From an uncultured Clostridia bacterium (lineage in GTDB: Bacteria > Bacillota > Clostridia > Christensenellales > Borkfalkiaceae), in NCBI GenBank assembly GCA_944359365.1, contig CALVST010000007.1:1-59455 (forward strand): a DNA stretch of 59,455 nucleotides. The letters run 5' to 3'. Every line of letters begins with the position of its first letter. The first letter of the stretch is position 1. The translations under genes were made by a program, and so were the position numbers. This document shows, piece after piece, positions 17,403 to 25,473 of this stretch. The notes under the pieces were generated by a model, which had not been told where the DNA came from, did no database searches, and saw only the letters and a list, made by a program, of their open reading frames with translations.

Positions 17403-18408
17403 AAATTTTCACCGCCCTTTTGCCCGCATTCACGAGCACCTCATAAGAGATGGTGCCGTTTACCGCCGCCCGTTCGTCTGCGTCGGAAAGCACGCACACC
17501 TCTTCGTCTTTTTCCAATTTCTGGGGATAAAGAAAGGCGTCCATGCACAGACTGTTGATGTTCCCGATGCCGCCCTTGCGGAAAAAACCGTCCGCATAGC
17601 CGCAGCGCACCGCAGACATGACGTCGCCCTTCTCTCCGCCGTATGCGCCGTACCCGGCGCCGCCGCCGTCGTACTTGCGGCTGCAAACGGCGCTCGCATA
17701 TACGCGCATCGCCCTTTTCAGCGGAAGTGCGCCCGCAAAACCGCCGGGCAGATACCCGTAAAGCCCGATGCCCGGGCGGACCATGTCGAGCGCGTAGCGC
17801 TTATCGGCGAGGATGCCTCCCGTCGCGGCGATGTGCTTTATCAGCGTTCCGAACGAGCGCTCCGCCCTTTCGGCAAAGGCACAAAAACGCTCGTACTGCC
17901 TTTGCGTGGCAGAAACGTCTTCCGGCATATAAAAATGAGAATAGATGCCTTCCGCGCGCACATTGCCCGAACGGGCACGGGCGCAGAAAGCGGAAAACCC
18001 GCACTCGTCGAAACCGAAACGGTTCATGCCCGTATTTACCTTGATATGGCAGCGCGCCGTTTTTCCGAGTTTTTCCGCCGCGCGCGACAGCAGCGCAAAG
18101 TCCTCCTCGTCCCCCACGGTGAAGATCAGCCCCGCCGCGATGCCGCGGACCGCCTCCTCTTCCGTAAGGGCGGGAACGAGCACCAAAATATCCGACGGGC
18201 AGGCAAGGCGCAGTTTCGCTCCTTCGTCTACGAGCGCGACCGCAAAACAGTCTGCAACGCCGCGCAGTGCGCGGGCAACTTCCGCCGCCCCGTGGCCGTA
18301 TGCGTCCGCCTTGACCACCGCGCAGAGCCGCACCCCCGCCGATGCGCGGAGCGTTTGCGCGTTTTCCCTGATATGATCCAGACGGATGACCGCTCTGTTC
18401 TGCTGCAT
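17392..18408 (-). CDS. alr: Alanine racemase
   Basis: 338 residues, slightly short for the family (about 360-390). PLP enzyme giving D-alanine for peptidoglycan. The PLP lysine is in VVKADAYGHGA near residue 33, HIKVNTGMNRFG is the conserved second motif, MVRPGIGLYG binds the cofactor phosphate side, and the C-terminal beta domain holds AGYGAYGG and the catalytic Tyr region. First gene of the seven-gene operon; its promoter overlaps the end of the XRE gene. Confidence 0.95.
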   Translation of the reverse strand: MQQNRAVIRLDHIRENAQTLRASAGVRLCAVVKADAYGHGAAEVARALRGVADCFAVALVDEGAKLRLACPSDILVLVPALTEEEAVRGIAAGLIFTVGDEEDFALLSRAAEKLGKTARCHIKVNTGMNRFGFDECGFSAFCARARSGNVRAEGIYSHFYMPEDVSATQRQYERFCAFAERAERSFGTLIKHIAATGGILADKRYALDMVRPGIGLYGYLPGGFAGALPLKRAMRVYASAVCSRKYDGGGAGYGAYGGEKGDVMSAVRCGYADGFFRKGGIGNINSLCMDAFLYPQKLEKDEEVCVLSDADERAAVNGTISYEVLVNAGKRAVKIYVG

Positions 18409-18488
18409 ACCGCACCCCCTGCCGAAACACTGCCCATTATATGCGGGCGCGCAGGCAAAATGTGCGGACTGAAAAATACTACCCTTTG

Positions 18489-18517
18489 ATTATACCATAA
18501 ACGCGGCGTATTTGCAA
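18489..18517 (-). promoter_or_regulatory. Promoter of the alr operon
   Basis: -35 TTGCAA (18512-18517) and consensus -10 TATAAT (18489-18494), 17-bp spacer. The -35 abuts the XRE stop codon. It gives a 75-nt leader before alr. Confidence 0.75.
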
Positions 18518-19099
18518 TTATTTTGACTTTTTCGGCCGCAAAATAAACCAAAACACCGCAAGCAGCTGCAGCGGCGCCGCCGCAACGAAAACCAGCCATA
18601 TCCGCTGTACGTTCCAGGAAAAAAAGACGGCAAGCGCGCTCGTCCATATCAGCCCCGAAACGGCTGCAAAGACCGAATACCTTCCGCTCCATAAAGCCGC
18701 AAACACGGTCAAAAGAATAAATGTTGCGGGCGCGGCGAATACGAATGCGAGCCAAATATCGCCCTGTACACCGCATATAGACAAGAGCACATATACCGCC
18801 GTGGCGACCACCCAGACGAGCGCGCACGAACAGAGCGCCCACACGAGGCGGCGCCTGCCTTCCTTTGCGCGCGGCGGCTTTTCGCCTTCGTGTTCGGTGA
18901 CGAGATAATCGAGCGACACGCCGTACAGTTCGGAGAGCGCTTTGAGCACGGCGACGTCGGGAAGCCCTTCGCCCCGCTCCCATTTGGATACCGCCTTATC
19001 GGAATAATTGAGTTTTTCCGCGACCTGCAGCTGCGTCAGCCCCGCCGCCTTTCGGCAGCGGACCAAATTGCGCGAGAGCGTCCCTTTCAGTTCGTCCAT
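18518..19099 (-). CDS. XRE-family regulator with membrane domain
   Basis: 193 residues. An N-terminal HTH_3 domain (about 8-62: LVRCRKAAGLTQLQVAEKLN, YSDKAVSKWERGEGLPDVA) is followed by a linker and four hydrophobic segments (LVWALCSCALVWVVATAVYV, IWLAFVFAAPATFILLTVFA, YSVFAAVSGLIWTSALAVFF, IWLVFVAAAPLQLLAVFWFI). It is thus a membrane-tethered DNA-binding protein. Its -10 box ends six bases before the ATG, so the mRNA should be leaderless. The divergent neighbour is an SGNH hydrolase, with repeated GTAGAGCG motifs between them. Confidence 0.88.
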   Translation of the reverse strand: MDELKGTLSRNLVRCRKAAGLTQLQVAEKLNYSDKAVSKWERGEGLPDVAVLKALSELYGVSLDYLVTEHEGEKPPRAKEGRRRLVWALCSCALVWVVATAVYVLLSICGVQGDIWLAFVFAAPATFILLTVFAALWSGRYSVFAAVSGLIWTSALAVFFSWNVQRIWLVFVAAAPLQLLAVFWFILRPKKSK

Positions 19100-19105
19100 A
19101 GTACT

Positions 19106-19133
19106 ATTATAACATAAACGCGGCGCGATGCAA
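19106..19133 (-). promoter_or_regulatory. Promoter of XRE gene, leaderless
   Basis: -35 TTGCAT (19128-19133), 16-bp spacer, consensus -10 TATAAT (19106-19111). The six bases AGTACT separate the -10 from ATG, so +1 coincides with the A of the start codon. Confidence 0.65.
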
Positions 19134-19174
19134 TGCGCAAAAAGCGGTTTTCTGTAAAAATCATGTAAAAATTT

Positions 19175-19226
19175 CAGCCGAAAAGCGGCGCTCTACTCTG
19201 CGTAGAGCCGCAAAAAATCGCTCTAC
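19175..19226. repeat. GCTCTAC hairpin and repeat, candidate operator
   Basis: Hairpin arms GCGG(CG)CTCTAC and GTAGAGCCGC around TCTGC (about 19185-19211), followed after AAAAAAT by another CGCTCTACC (about 19218-19226). Three copies of the GCTCTAC half-site lie between the divergent XRE and SGNH genes. Confidence 0.45.
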
Positions 19227-19269
19227 CTCGCCGGGCAAAAGGGTGGAACGCCCGCGCCAAAAAGTTACT

Positions 19270-19298
19270 TTACATAGCCGCGCCGCCGCAGTATGATA
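19270..19298 (+). promoter_or_regulatory. Promoter of SGNH hydrolase gene
   Basis: -35 TTTACA (19270-19275), 17-bp spacer, -10 TATGAT (19293-19298). An inverted repeat CCGCAG...CTGCGG (19287-19308) covers the -10. Confidence 0.65.
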
Positions 19299-19353
19299 GA
19301 TCTGCGGGCAAAAAGGCGCGCACATCGGCGGCAGGTGCCGAAAGGAGTTCATT

Positions 19354-20106
19354 ATGCAGATAAAAATATCTCAGAAAAATAACGCCGGAGAGAAAGTCAC
19401 CCTTTTCGGCGATTCCATACCGAAGGGGCTTTATCTGGAAGGCGCGAAAATACGGCGCATCCGGCGCTGCGCCGCAGATACCGTTTCCGCACGCTTCGGT
19501 TTGCAGCTCGACAACCGTTCTGCCTTCGGCATGACTTTGGCAAAGTGCGTCGGCAAGGGCTATATTTCCGAATTTATCGGCAACGCAAAGCGCGGGGACA
19601 TTCTTGCCATATCACTTGGCGGGAACGACTGCGACTACGATTGGGAAAAGGTTGCGCAGGATCCCTTCGCCTACCATACGCCGCGCACGCCTCTGCCGCT
19701 TTTCGAAGAACTTTTGGAAAAGCTTATAAGCGATCTGAAACGCGCGGGGATACGCGCGGCGTTCACTTCCCTGCCGCCGATCAGTTCGGAAAGGTATTTC
19801 AAAAACGTCATCTGCGCGAAGGCGGACGGCGCGGAAGTGATGAAATTTTTTGCGGGCGACGTGACGAACATCGCGCGGCACCAGGAATGTTACAGCAACG
19901 CCGTCGCAAAGGCGGCGCTTACGGGCGGATTCCCTCTCATCGACTGCCGCACGGAATTTTTGATGAAGCCGGACTTTTTGGACTTTCTTTCCGATGACGG
20001 CATACACCCCAATCAGGCGGGGCACGACCTGATCGCCGAATGCGTCATACGGCAGGCGGAAAGACTGCTGCCCGCAAACGGGCAGCGTGCGGAAGGATCG
20101 GCTTGA
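19354..20106 (+). CDS. SGNH/GDSL hydrolase
   Basis: 250 residues. Lipase/esterase-type hydrolase. Block I is TLFGDSIPKG (catalytic Ser in GDS), block III is SLGGNDCD (oxyanion Asn), and block V is SDDGIHPNQAGHDL (catalytic Asp and His). No signal peptide is seen, so it is probably cytoplasmic. Start follows AAAGGAG at good spacing. It stands alone with its own promoter and a shared terminator. Substrate is unknown. Confidence 0.9.
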   Translation: MQIKISQKNNAGEKVTLFGDSIPKGLYLEGAKIRRIRRCAADTVSARFGLQLDNRSAFGMTLAKCVGKGYISEFIGNAKRGDILAISLGGNDCDYDWEKVAQDPFAYHTPRTPLPLFEELLEKLISDLKRAGIRAAFTSLPPISSERYFKNVICAKADGAEVMKFFAGDVTNIARHQECYSNAVAKAALTGGFPLIDCRTEFLMKPDFLDFLSDDGIHPNQAGHDLIAECVIRQAERLLPANGQRAEGSA

Positions 20107-20174
20107 CCGTCCGCTCCGTTTCCTGCACGACGCAACGGCAGACTTGCGGCGCAAAATTTCAGCAAAATACACAG

Positions 20175-20205
20175 CAAAAAAACCGCCCCGAAAGGCGGTT
20201 TTTTT
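20175..20205. terminator. Bidirectional intrinsic terminator
   Basis: Stem AACCGCC (20181-20187) with GGCGGTT (20194-20200), A-run and T-run flanks. Shared by the SGNH hydrolase (+) and the ABC exporter operon (-). Confidence 0.85.
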
Positions 20206-20219
20206 CATGCCGATAAAGT

Positions 20220-22163
20220 TTATTCGAGTTCGAAAGCGCCCGTATACAGCTGGTAATAAGTGCCGCGCTGTTCGATGAGCTGTTCGTGCGAACCGCGCTC
20301 GATGATGCGTCCGTGGTCGAGCACCATAATAGCGTCGGAGTTCTGAATGGTGGAAAGCCTGTGCGCGATGACAAAGACCGTTCTGCCCTTCATCAGCGCG
20401 TCCATACCCTTCTGCACCAAAGCCTCGGTGCGGGTATCGATGGAAGAGGTCGCCTCGTCCAATATCATGACGGGGGGATCCGCGACCGCCGCGCGCGCGA
20501 TGGAGATGAGCTGTCTCTGCCCCTGCGAAAGGTTCGACGCCTCGTGGCGGAGCACTGTGTTATAGCCCTCGGGCAGGCGGGTGATGAAGTCGTGCGCGTT
20601 GGCGAGTTTCGCCGCTTCGATGCACTCCTCGTCCGTCGCGTCAAGTTTGCCGTAGCGGATATTTTCCATGATGGTGCCCGTAAACAGGTTGGTATCCTGC
20701 AAAACGATGCCCATGGAACGGCGCAGGTCGGCTTTCTTGATCTTGTTGATGTTGATGCCGTCGTAACGGATCTTGCCGTCCGCGATGTCGTAAAAACGGT
20801 TCAGAAGGTTGGTGATCGTCGTCTTGCCCGCGCCCGTCGCGCCGACAAAGGCGATCTTCTGCCCGGGCTTTGCATAAATGCTCACGTTGTGCAGAACGAT
20901 CTTATTCGGAACATAACCGAAGTCCACGTCGAAAAGGCGGATATCCCCTTTCAGCTCGGTATAGGTGACGGTGCCGTCCGCCTGATGCGGGTGGCGCCAC
21001 GCCCATTTGCCCGTGCGCTCGGCGCTCTCGGTGATTGTGCCGTCTTCGGCGATGTTCGCGTTGACGAGCGTAACGTAGCCGTCGTCCGTTTCGGGCTTTT
21101 CGTCGAGAAGTTCAAAGATACGCCCCGCGCCCGCAAGCCCCATGACGACCGAGTTGATCTGCATGGAGACCTGCCCGATGTTCAGCGAAAACTGACGGGA
21201 CATATTCAGGAAAGACGCGATGACCGCGCCCGTAAACGCACCCCACCCCGTTACGGAAAGGTTGCGCGCCCCGAAGAGCACCAAAAGCCCCGCAACGATG
21301 GCGACGAGCACGAATGCAAAGTGCCCGATGTTCATGACGGCAGGCATCAGAATGTTGCCGTATGCGTTCGCCTTGTCGGATGCGTCGCAGAGTTCGTCGT
21401 TGATCTTGTCGAACTCTTCCTTTGCGCGCTCTTCGTGGCAGAACACTTTGATGACTTTCTGCCCGCCCATCATCTCTTCGATATAGCCTTCCGTTTTGCC
21501 GATGACTTCCTGCTGACGGATAAAGTGGCGCGCGCTCCTGCTTCCGACGAATTTGGCGACGAGCGCCATCATGGCGACGCCGAAGAACACGACGAACATG
21601 AGCCACAGGCTGTATAACAGCATGATGACAAAGAGCGCGATAGCCGCTATGCACGAATAAAACACCTGCGGTATGCTGACGGAAATAAGCTGACGCAATG
21701 CGTCGGTATCGTTTGTATAGACGGACATGATGTCGCCGTGGGTATGCGTATCGAAATAACGGATAGGCAGCGACTGCATTTCCGAGAACATGTCGTCACG
21801 GATGTGGCGCAAAAAGCCCTGCGTGACGATGGCCATGGTCTGGTTGTAGAAGAAGGACGCGCACAGCGCCACGATATACATCAACCCCATTCCGCCGATG
21901 ATATAAAACAGCGTCTGGCGAAGCTCTTCGAAGGGCGTGCCGTGCGTCAGCGGGGTTATGATCTTATCTATAACGAGCGTAAGGAATACGGAAGAACTGA
22001 TACCGGAAGCCGCAGTGACCGCTATGCAGACAAACACGGCGATCATTCTGCCCTTGTAATAATGGAACAGATAGGAAAGCAATCTGCCGAGCAGCTTAAA
22101 GGTGTGTATTTTCGGCTTTTTCTGCACTTCCGTCGTCTGTTTGACCGTCTCTGCATTACTCAT
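20220..22163 (-). CDS. Heterodimeric ABC exporter subunit, canonical ATP site
   Basis: 647 residues: N-terminal six-helix exporter domain (about 60-350) and C-terminal ATPase. Walker A is VGATGAGKTT, the signature is the altered LSQGQRQLISIARA, Walker B is VMILDEATSSIDT with catalytic Glu, and the switch is VIAHRLSTIQ. This is the TM288/BmrD pattern, the partner of a degenerate subunit. An insertion of about 35 residues precedes the ATPase. Start is ATG 22161-22163 after GGAGGTGAGGCGC, overlapping the other subunit by 8 bp. Likely exports drugs or peptides under MarR control. Confidence 0.9.
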   Translation of the reverse strand: MSNAETVKQTTEVQKKPKIHTFKLLGRLLSYLFHYYKGRMIAVFVCIAVTAASGISSSVFLTLVIDKIITPLTHGTPFEELRQTLFYIIGGMGLMYIVALCASFFYNQTMAIVTQGFLRHIRDDMFSEMQSLPIRYFDTHTHGDIMSVYTNDTDALRQLISVSIPQVFYSCIAAIALFVIMLLYSLWLMFVVFFGVAMMALVAKFVGSRSARHFIRQQEVIGKTEGYIEEMMGGQKVIKVFCHEERAKEEFDKINDELCDASDKANAYGNILMPAVMNIGHFAFVLVAIVAGLLVLFGARNLSVTGWGAFTGAVIASFLNMSRQFSLNIGQVSMQINSVVMGLAGAGRIFELLDEKPETDDGYVTLVNANIAEDGTITESAERTGKWAWRHPHQADGTVTYTELKGDIRLFDVDFGYVPNKIVLHNVSIYAKPGQKIAFVGATGAGKTTITNLLNRFYDIADGKIRYDGININKIKKADLRRSMGIVLQDTNLFTGTIMENIRYGKLDATDEECIEAAKLANAHDFITRLPEGYNTVLRHEASNLSQGQRQLISIARAAVADPPVMILDEATSSIDTRTEALVQKGMDALMKGRTVFVIAHRLSTIQNSDAIMVLDHGRIIERGSHEQLIEQRGTYYQLYTGAFELE

Positions 22164-23952
22164 GCGCCTCACCTCCCTTTGCTTCTTCCGCAGCGTTTGC
22201 GTTGCCTATTTTATTTTGCGAATAATAAACTTCCTGATAGATCGGGTTATTTGCCAACAGCTCTTCGTGCGTGCCGATCGCGTCGATCTTGCCGCCTTCC
22301 ATGACGATGATCTGATCGGCATCCTGCACGGAGGATACGCGCTGCGCGATGATGATCTTCGTAACGTTGGGGATCTCTTCGCGGAAAGATTTGCGGATCA
22401 TGGCGTCCGTCTTGGTATCGACGGCGCTCGTCGAGTCATCGAGGATAAGGACTTTCGGATCTTTCAGCAGGGCGCGCGCTATGCAAAGGCGCTGTTTCTG
22501 CCCGCCCGAAACGTTCGTGCCGCCCTGTTCGATGTATGTATCGTACTTTTTCGGGAAAGCCTGGATGAAGTCGTCCGCACAGGCGAGCTTGCATACGCGC
22601 AGCATCTCGTCGTCGGTCGCATCCTCTTTGCCCCAACGCAGGTTGTCTTTGATGGTGCCCGAAAACAGCACGTTCTTCTGCAAGACCATCGCGACTTTAT
22701 TGCGCAGCGCCTCGAGGTCGTAATCTTTCACGTTGACGCCGCCGACGTAGACCGCCCCTTCCGTCGTATCGTACAGGCGGGGTATCAGGTTGACGAGCGT
22801 GGACTTCGACGCGCCCGTACCGCCGAGGATACCGATCGTCTGCCCCGATTTGATGTGCAGATTCACGCCGGAAAGCGCGAATTTTTCTGCATTTGCGGAA
22901 TATTTGAAACTGACGTTATCGAACACGATGTCGCCGTCTTTGACTTCCTTGACCGCGTTTTCGGGGGAAACAATGTTGCTCTTTTCGTTCAGCACCGCAA
23001 CGATACGTTCGGCAGACGTGCGCGCAATAATGATCATGACGATGACCATGGAAAGCTGCATGACTGCGGAAAGTATCTGCGACGCGTACATGATGAGCAC
23101 GGTAAGCTGCTCTTCGCCGACGGGGTTGGCGGGATTGCGCGCCGTAAGGAGCGCCGCAAGCAAAAAGATGAGCAGGAAGGAAAGCCAGATGCAGAACTGC
23201 ATGACCGGCCCGTTGATCGCCATGATGCGTTCGGCAAGCGTGAAGTCTTTGCACACGTCTTCGGACGCCGCTTCGAACTTTTTCTTTTCAAAATCTTCGC
23301 GCACGAACGATTTCACGACGCGGATACCCTTGATGTCCTCTCGCACGGAGCGGTTCATGTTGTCGTATTTGTGGAACACCTTTTCAAAGATCGGGTGCGT
23401 TTTGAAAATGACGACGACGAGCACCGTGGCAAGCACGGGAACGAGCGCGAGGAACACCCACGATATCGTCACATTGACCGAGAACGCCATCGCAAGGGAA
23501 AAGATGAGCATGAGCGGGCAGCGTATCGCAACGCGGATGATCATCATGTACGCCATCTGCACGTTGGTGACGTCCGTCGTCTGACGCGTCACGAGGCTCG
23601 AAGTCGAAAATCTGTCGATGTTGGCAAACGAATAGTCCTGTATCGCGTAATACATATCTTTGCGGAGATTTTTTGCAAAGCCCGCGCTCGCGCGCGCCGC
23701 AAACCGCCCCGAAAGCATACCCGTGATGAGCGACAATATCGCCATTGCGATCAATATGCCGCCATACACGAGAATGGTCCGCATTTCCACGCCTTCCGCC
23801 CCGTTCACGCCCGTCGGACTGATCTTTGCGATGAATTCCATGATGACAAGCGGCATCAGGCATTCGAGGATCACTTCGATGGACACAAAAATGGGGGAAA
23901 GTATGGACGGCTTTTTGTATTCGCGTATACTTTTCGCCAAAGTTTTGATCAT
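22156..23952 (-). CDS. Heterodimeric ABC exporter subunit, degenerate ATP site
   Basis: 598 residues: six-helix membrane domain (about 15-320), then ATPase. Walker A GGTGASKST has Ser for the second Gly. Walker B is LILDDSTSAVD, with Asp in place of the catalytic Glu, and the switch histidine is replaced by Gln (IIAQRVSSVQ), while the signature VSGGQKQRLCIARA is canonical. That is the TM287/BmrC/LmrC pattern of an asymmetric exporter with one non-hydrolysing site. Start follows AAAGGAGATAAAT. It lies 62 bp after the MarR gene. Confidence 0.9.
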   Translation of the reverse strand: MIKTLAKSIREYKKPSILSPIFVSIEVILECLMPLVIMEFIAKISPTGVNGAEGVEMRTILVYGGILIAMAILSLITGMLSGRFAARASAGFAKNLRKDMYYAIQDYSFANIDRFSTSSLVTRQTTDVTNVQMAYMMIIRVAIRCPLMLIFSLAMAFSVNVTISWVFLALVPVLATVLVVVIFKTHPIFEKVFHKYDNMNRSVREDIKGIRVVKSFVREDFEKKKFEAASEDVCKDFTLAERIMAINGPVMQFCIWLSFLLIFLLAALLTARNPANPVGEEQLTVLIMYASQILSAVMQLSMVIVMIIIARTSAERIVAVLNEKSNIVSPENAVKEVKDGDIVFDNVSFKYSANAEKFALSGVNLHIKSGQTIGILGGTGASKSTLVNLIPRLYDTTEGAVYVGGVNVKDYDLEALRNKVAMVLQKNVLFSGTIKDNLRWGKEDATDDEMLRVCKLACADDFIQAFPKKYDTYIEQGGTNVSGGQKQRLCIARALLKDPKVLILDDSTSAVDTKTDAMIRKSFREEIPNVTKIIIAQRVSSVQDADQIIVMEGGKIDAIGTHEELLANNPIYQEVYYSQNKIGNANAAEEAKGGEAHE

Positions 23953-24014
23953 ATTTATCTCCTTTAAAAATTATACCGTGACAGTTCTTCCGCGCGCCCT
24001 GCGCAGCGGAACGC

Positions 24015-24464
24015 CTAACCCTGTTTTTCCATTTCGGAAAGATTGTGTTTGAAGCGGGCTATATAATCGAAAAAATCGTCGAGTTCGCGCTCGGTAAAAC
24101 CGCGCGTCATCCGCTCTTCCGTCCTTTCGACCTGTGCCTGTATCTGCCGGCGCACCTCTTCGGCATACTCGGTGAGAACGATCTTTTTCAGCCGCGCGTC
24201 GTACTCTACAGGCTCGCGGCGGATCAGCCCCGCGTTTTCCATCGCCTGCATGCCCTCCGTCACCGTCGAGCGGCGGATCTTGAATTCGTTTTCGATATCA
24301 CGCTGAAAAATATCCCTGCCAGCGTTCCTGAACAGAAAATTGAGCACCCAAAACTGGACGCCCGTCAATTTCCCGTTTTCGCCCGCGGCGGGGATATTCT
24401 CGATCGCCCGATCGATACGGCGGCTCAGAGATTTGACCGCATAGCCGATATGCCTTTTATCCAT
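24015..24464 (-). CDS. MarR-family repressor of the ABC exporter
   Basis: 149 residues, the usual MarR length. The winged helix is visible as LTGVQFWVLNFLFRNAGRDI, FQRDIENEFKIRRSTVTEGM (recognition helix), GLIRREPVEYDARLKKIVLT (wing, with DxRxKK). Start is ATG 24462-24464 after GAGGGAGCG; longer in-frame starts would lie upstream of the predicted transcription start. A palindrome between the -10 and the start codon makes autoregulation of the MarR-ABC-ABC operon likely. Confidence 0.9.
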   Translation of the reverse strand: MDKRHIGYAVKSLSRRIDRAIENIPAAGENGKLTGVQFWVLNFLFRNAGRDIFQRDIENEFKIRRSTVTEGMQAMENAGLIRREPVEYDARLKKIVLTEYAEEVRRQIQAQVERTEERMTRGFTERELDDFFDYIARFKHNLSEMEKQG

Positions 24465-24480
24465 CGCTCCCTCAAAAATT

Positions 24481-24495
24481 GTTAGGTTATCTAAC
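24481..24495 (-). promoter_or_regulatory. MarR-type operator
   Basis: Perfect inverted repeat GTTAG-GTTAT-CTAAC immediately downstream of the -10 box, over the expected transcription start. TTAG...CTAA is the usual MarR half-site arrangement. Confidence 0.7.
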
Positions 24496-24523
24496 ATTAT
24501 AGCCATTTCATGAAAAATGTCAA
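24496..24523 (-). promoter_or_regulatory. Promoter of MarR-ABC exporter operon
   Basis: Perfect -35 TTGACA (24518-24523) and -10 TATAAT (24496-24501), 16-bp spacer. Such a strong promoter fits one that is held down by a repressor. Confidence 0.85.
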
Positions 24524-24626
24524 CGGAATAGCGAGGGTAAAATATGTATTTTTTGTGAAAATACATACCGCTGCCCGCGCCCTTTCGATTTATCTGCCCA
24601 ATTTATGAAAAGAGCGGACGGGCACA

Positions 24627-24655
24627 TTGACAAGGCACGAAAAAAAAGCTAAAAT
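24627..24655 (+). promoter_or_regulatory. Promoter of yoaK-like gene
   Basis: -35 TTGACA (24627-24632), 17-bp spacer with an A-tract, -10 TAAAAT (24650-24655). Confidence 0.75.
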
Positions 24656-24692
24656 ATTATGTCGATAACGACAGATAAGGCGGCTTTCCCTT

Positions 24693-25412
24693 ATGAAAAA
24701 ATTTCCTTTCGAACAATCTGTTTACGTCTTTTTATCGCTTGCGGCGGTGGGCGGTTTTCTCGAAGCGTATACATACCTTCTCCACGGCGGCGTGTTCTGC
24801 AACGCGCAGACGGGCAACCTTGTCCTTTTGGCGCTCGCCCTGTTCGGCGGCAGGTTCTCTTCCGCCGCGCACTACCTGTTCTCCATCCTCGCCTATCTTG
24901 CAGGCATTTTTGTATCTGTGTTCCTTTCCCGGGCGCTCAAAGGCACGCGCGCGCACGTCGTCGTTACCGCCGCAGAGCTTGCCGCGTTCATAGCCGTCGC
25001 ATTCATCCCCTCGGGCGCGTCCGATTGGTATACCTACGTTTCCGTATCCTTCATATGCGCCCTGCAATACAATGTGTTTACCGTGTGCCGCGGCGCGGCG
25101 CTGAGCACGACCTTCTGCACCAACAACCTGCGGCAGGCCGCCATCAATTTATATAAGGGCGCAGCAGAAAAGGACAAGACATCGCTCGCCAAGAGCGGCA
25201 TATACGCGCTCGTCATACTCTTTTTCGCACTCGGCGCGGTTCTGGGCGCTTTCGCGTCGGAAAAACTGGGCAACTACTCCGTTTTATTATGCTCGGCGAT
25301 ACTCCTGCCCGTATGCGTCCTTTTGGTCGCCCGCGGCAATCGCCCCGCACCGCCCGCGGATAACGGCGAAAACGACGGCAGCCAACAGATCCAGCCGCAA
25401 CACGAAGATTGA
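24693..25412 (+). CDS. YoaK/DUF1275 family membrane protein
   Basis: 239 residues with about six membrane helices. DUF1275 is an uncharacterised family with a transporter-like fold. Signature stretches are AAVGGFLEAYTYLLHGGVFCNAQTGN (the conserved G-x-x-D/E-x-x-x-Y and AQTGN motif), CALQYNVFTVCRG and TTFCTNNLRQ. The C-terminus is a polar tail (PADNGENDGSQQ). Start ATG 24693 has a weak AAGGCGG site. It is followed directly by a strong terminator and is convergent with the LacI gene. Confidence 0.85.
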   Translation: MKKFPFEQSVYVFLSLAAVGGFLEAYTYLLHGGVFCNAQTGNLVLLALALFGGRFSSAAHYLFSILAYLAGIFVSVFLSRALKGTRAHVVVTAAELAAFIAVAFIPSGASDWYTYVSVSFICALQYNVFTVCRGAALSTTFCTNNLRQAAINLYKGAAEKDKTSLAKSGIYALVILFFALGAVLGAFASEKLGNYSVLLCSAILLPVCVLLVARGNRPAPPADNGENDGSQQIQPQHED

Positions 25413-25423
25413 ACGTATACGAA

Positions 25424-25455
25424 AACGGGGTGTTCTGCTTGCGGAACACCCCGTT
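25424..25455. terminator. Bidirectional intrinsic terminator
   Basis: Perfect 12-bp stem AACGGGGTGTTC (25424-25435) with its complement (25444-25455), loop TGCTTGCG. Between the convergent yoaK-like and LacI genes. Confidence 0.8.
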
Positions 25456-25473
25456 GCATTTAACGATATCGTT

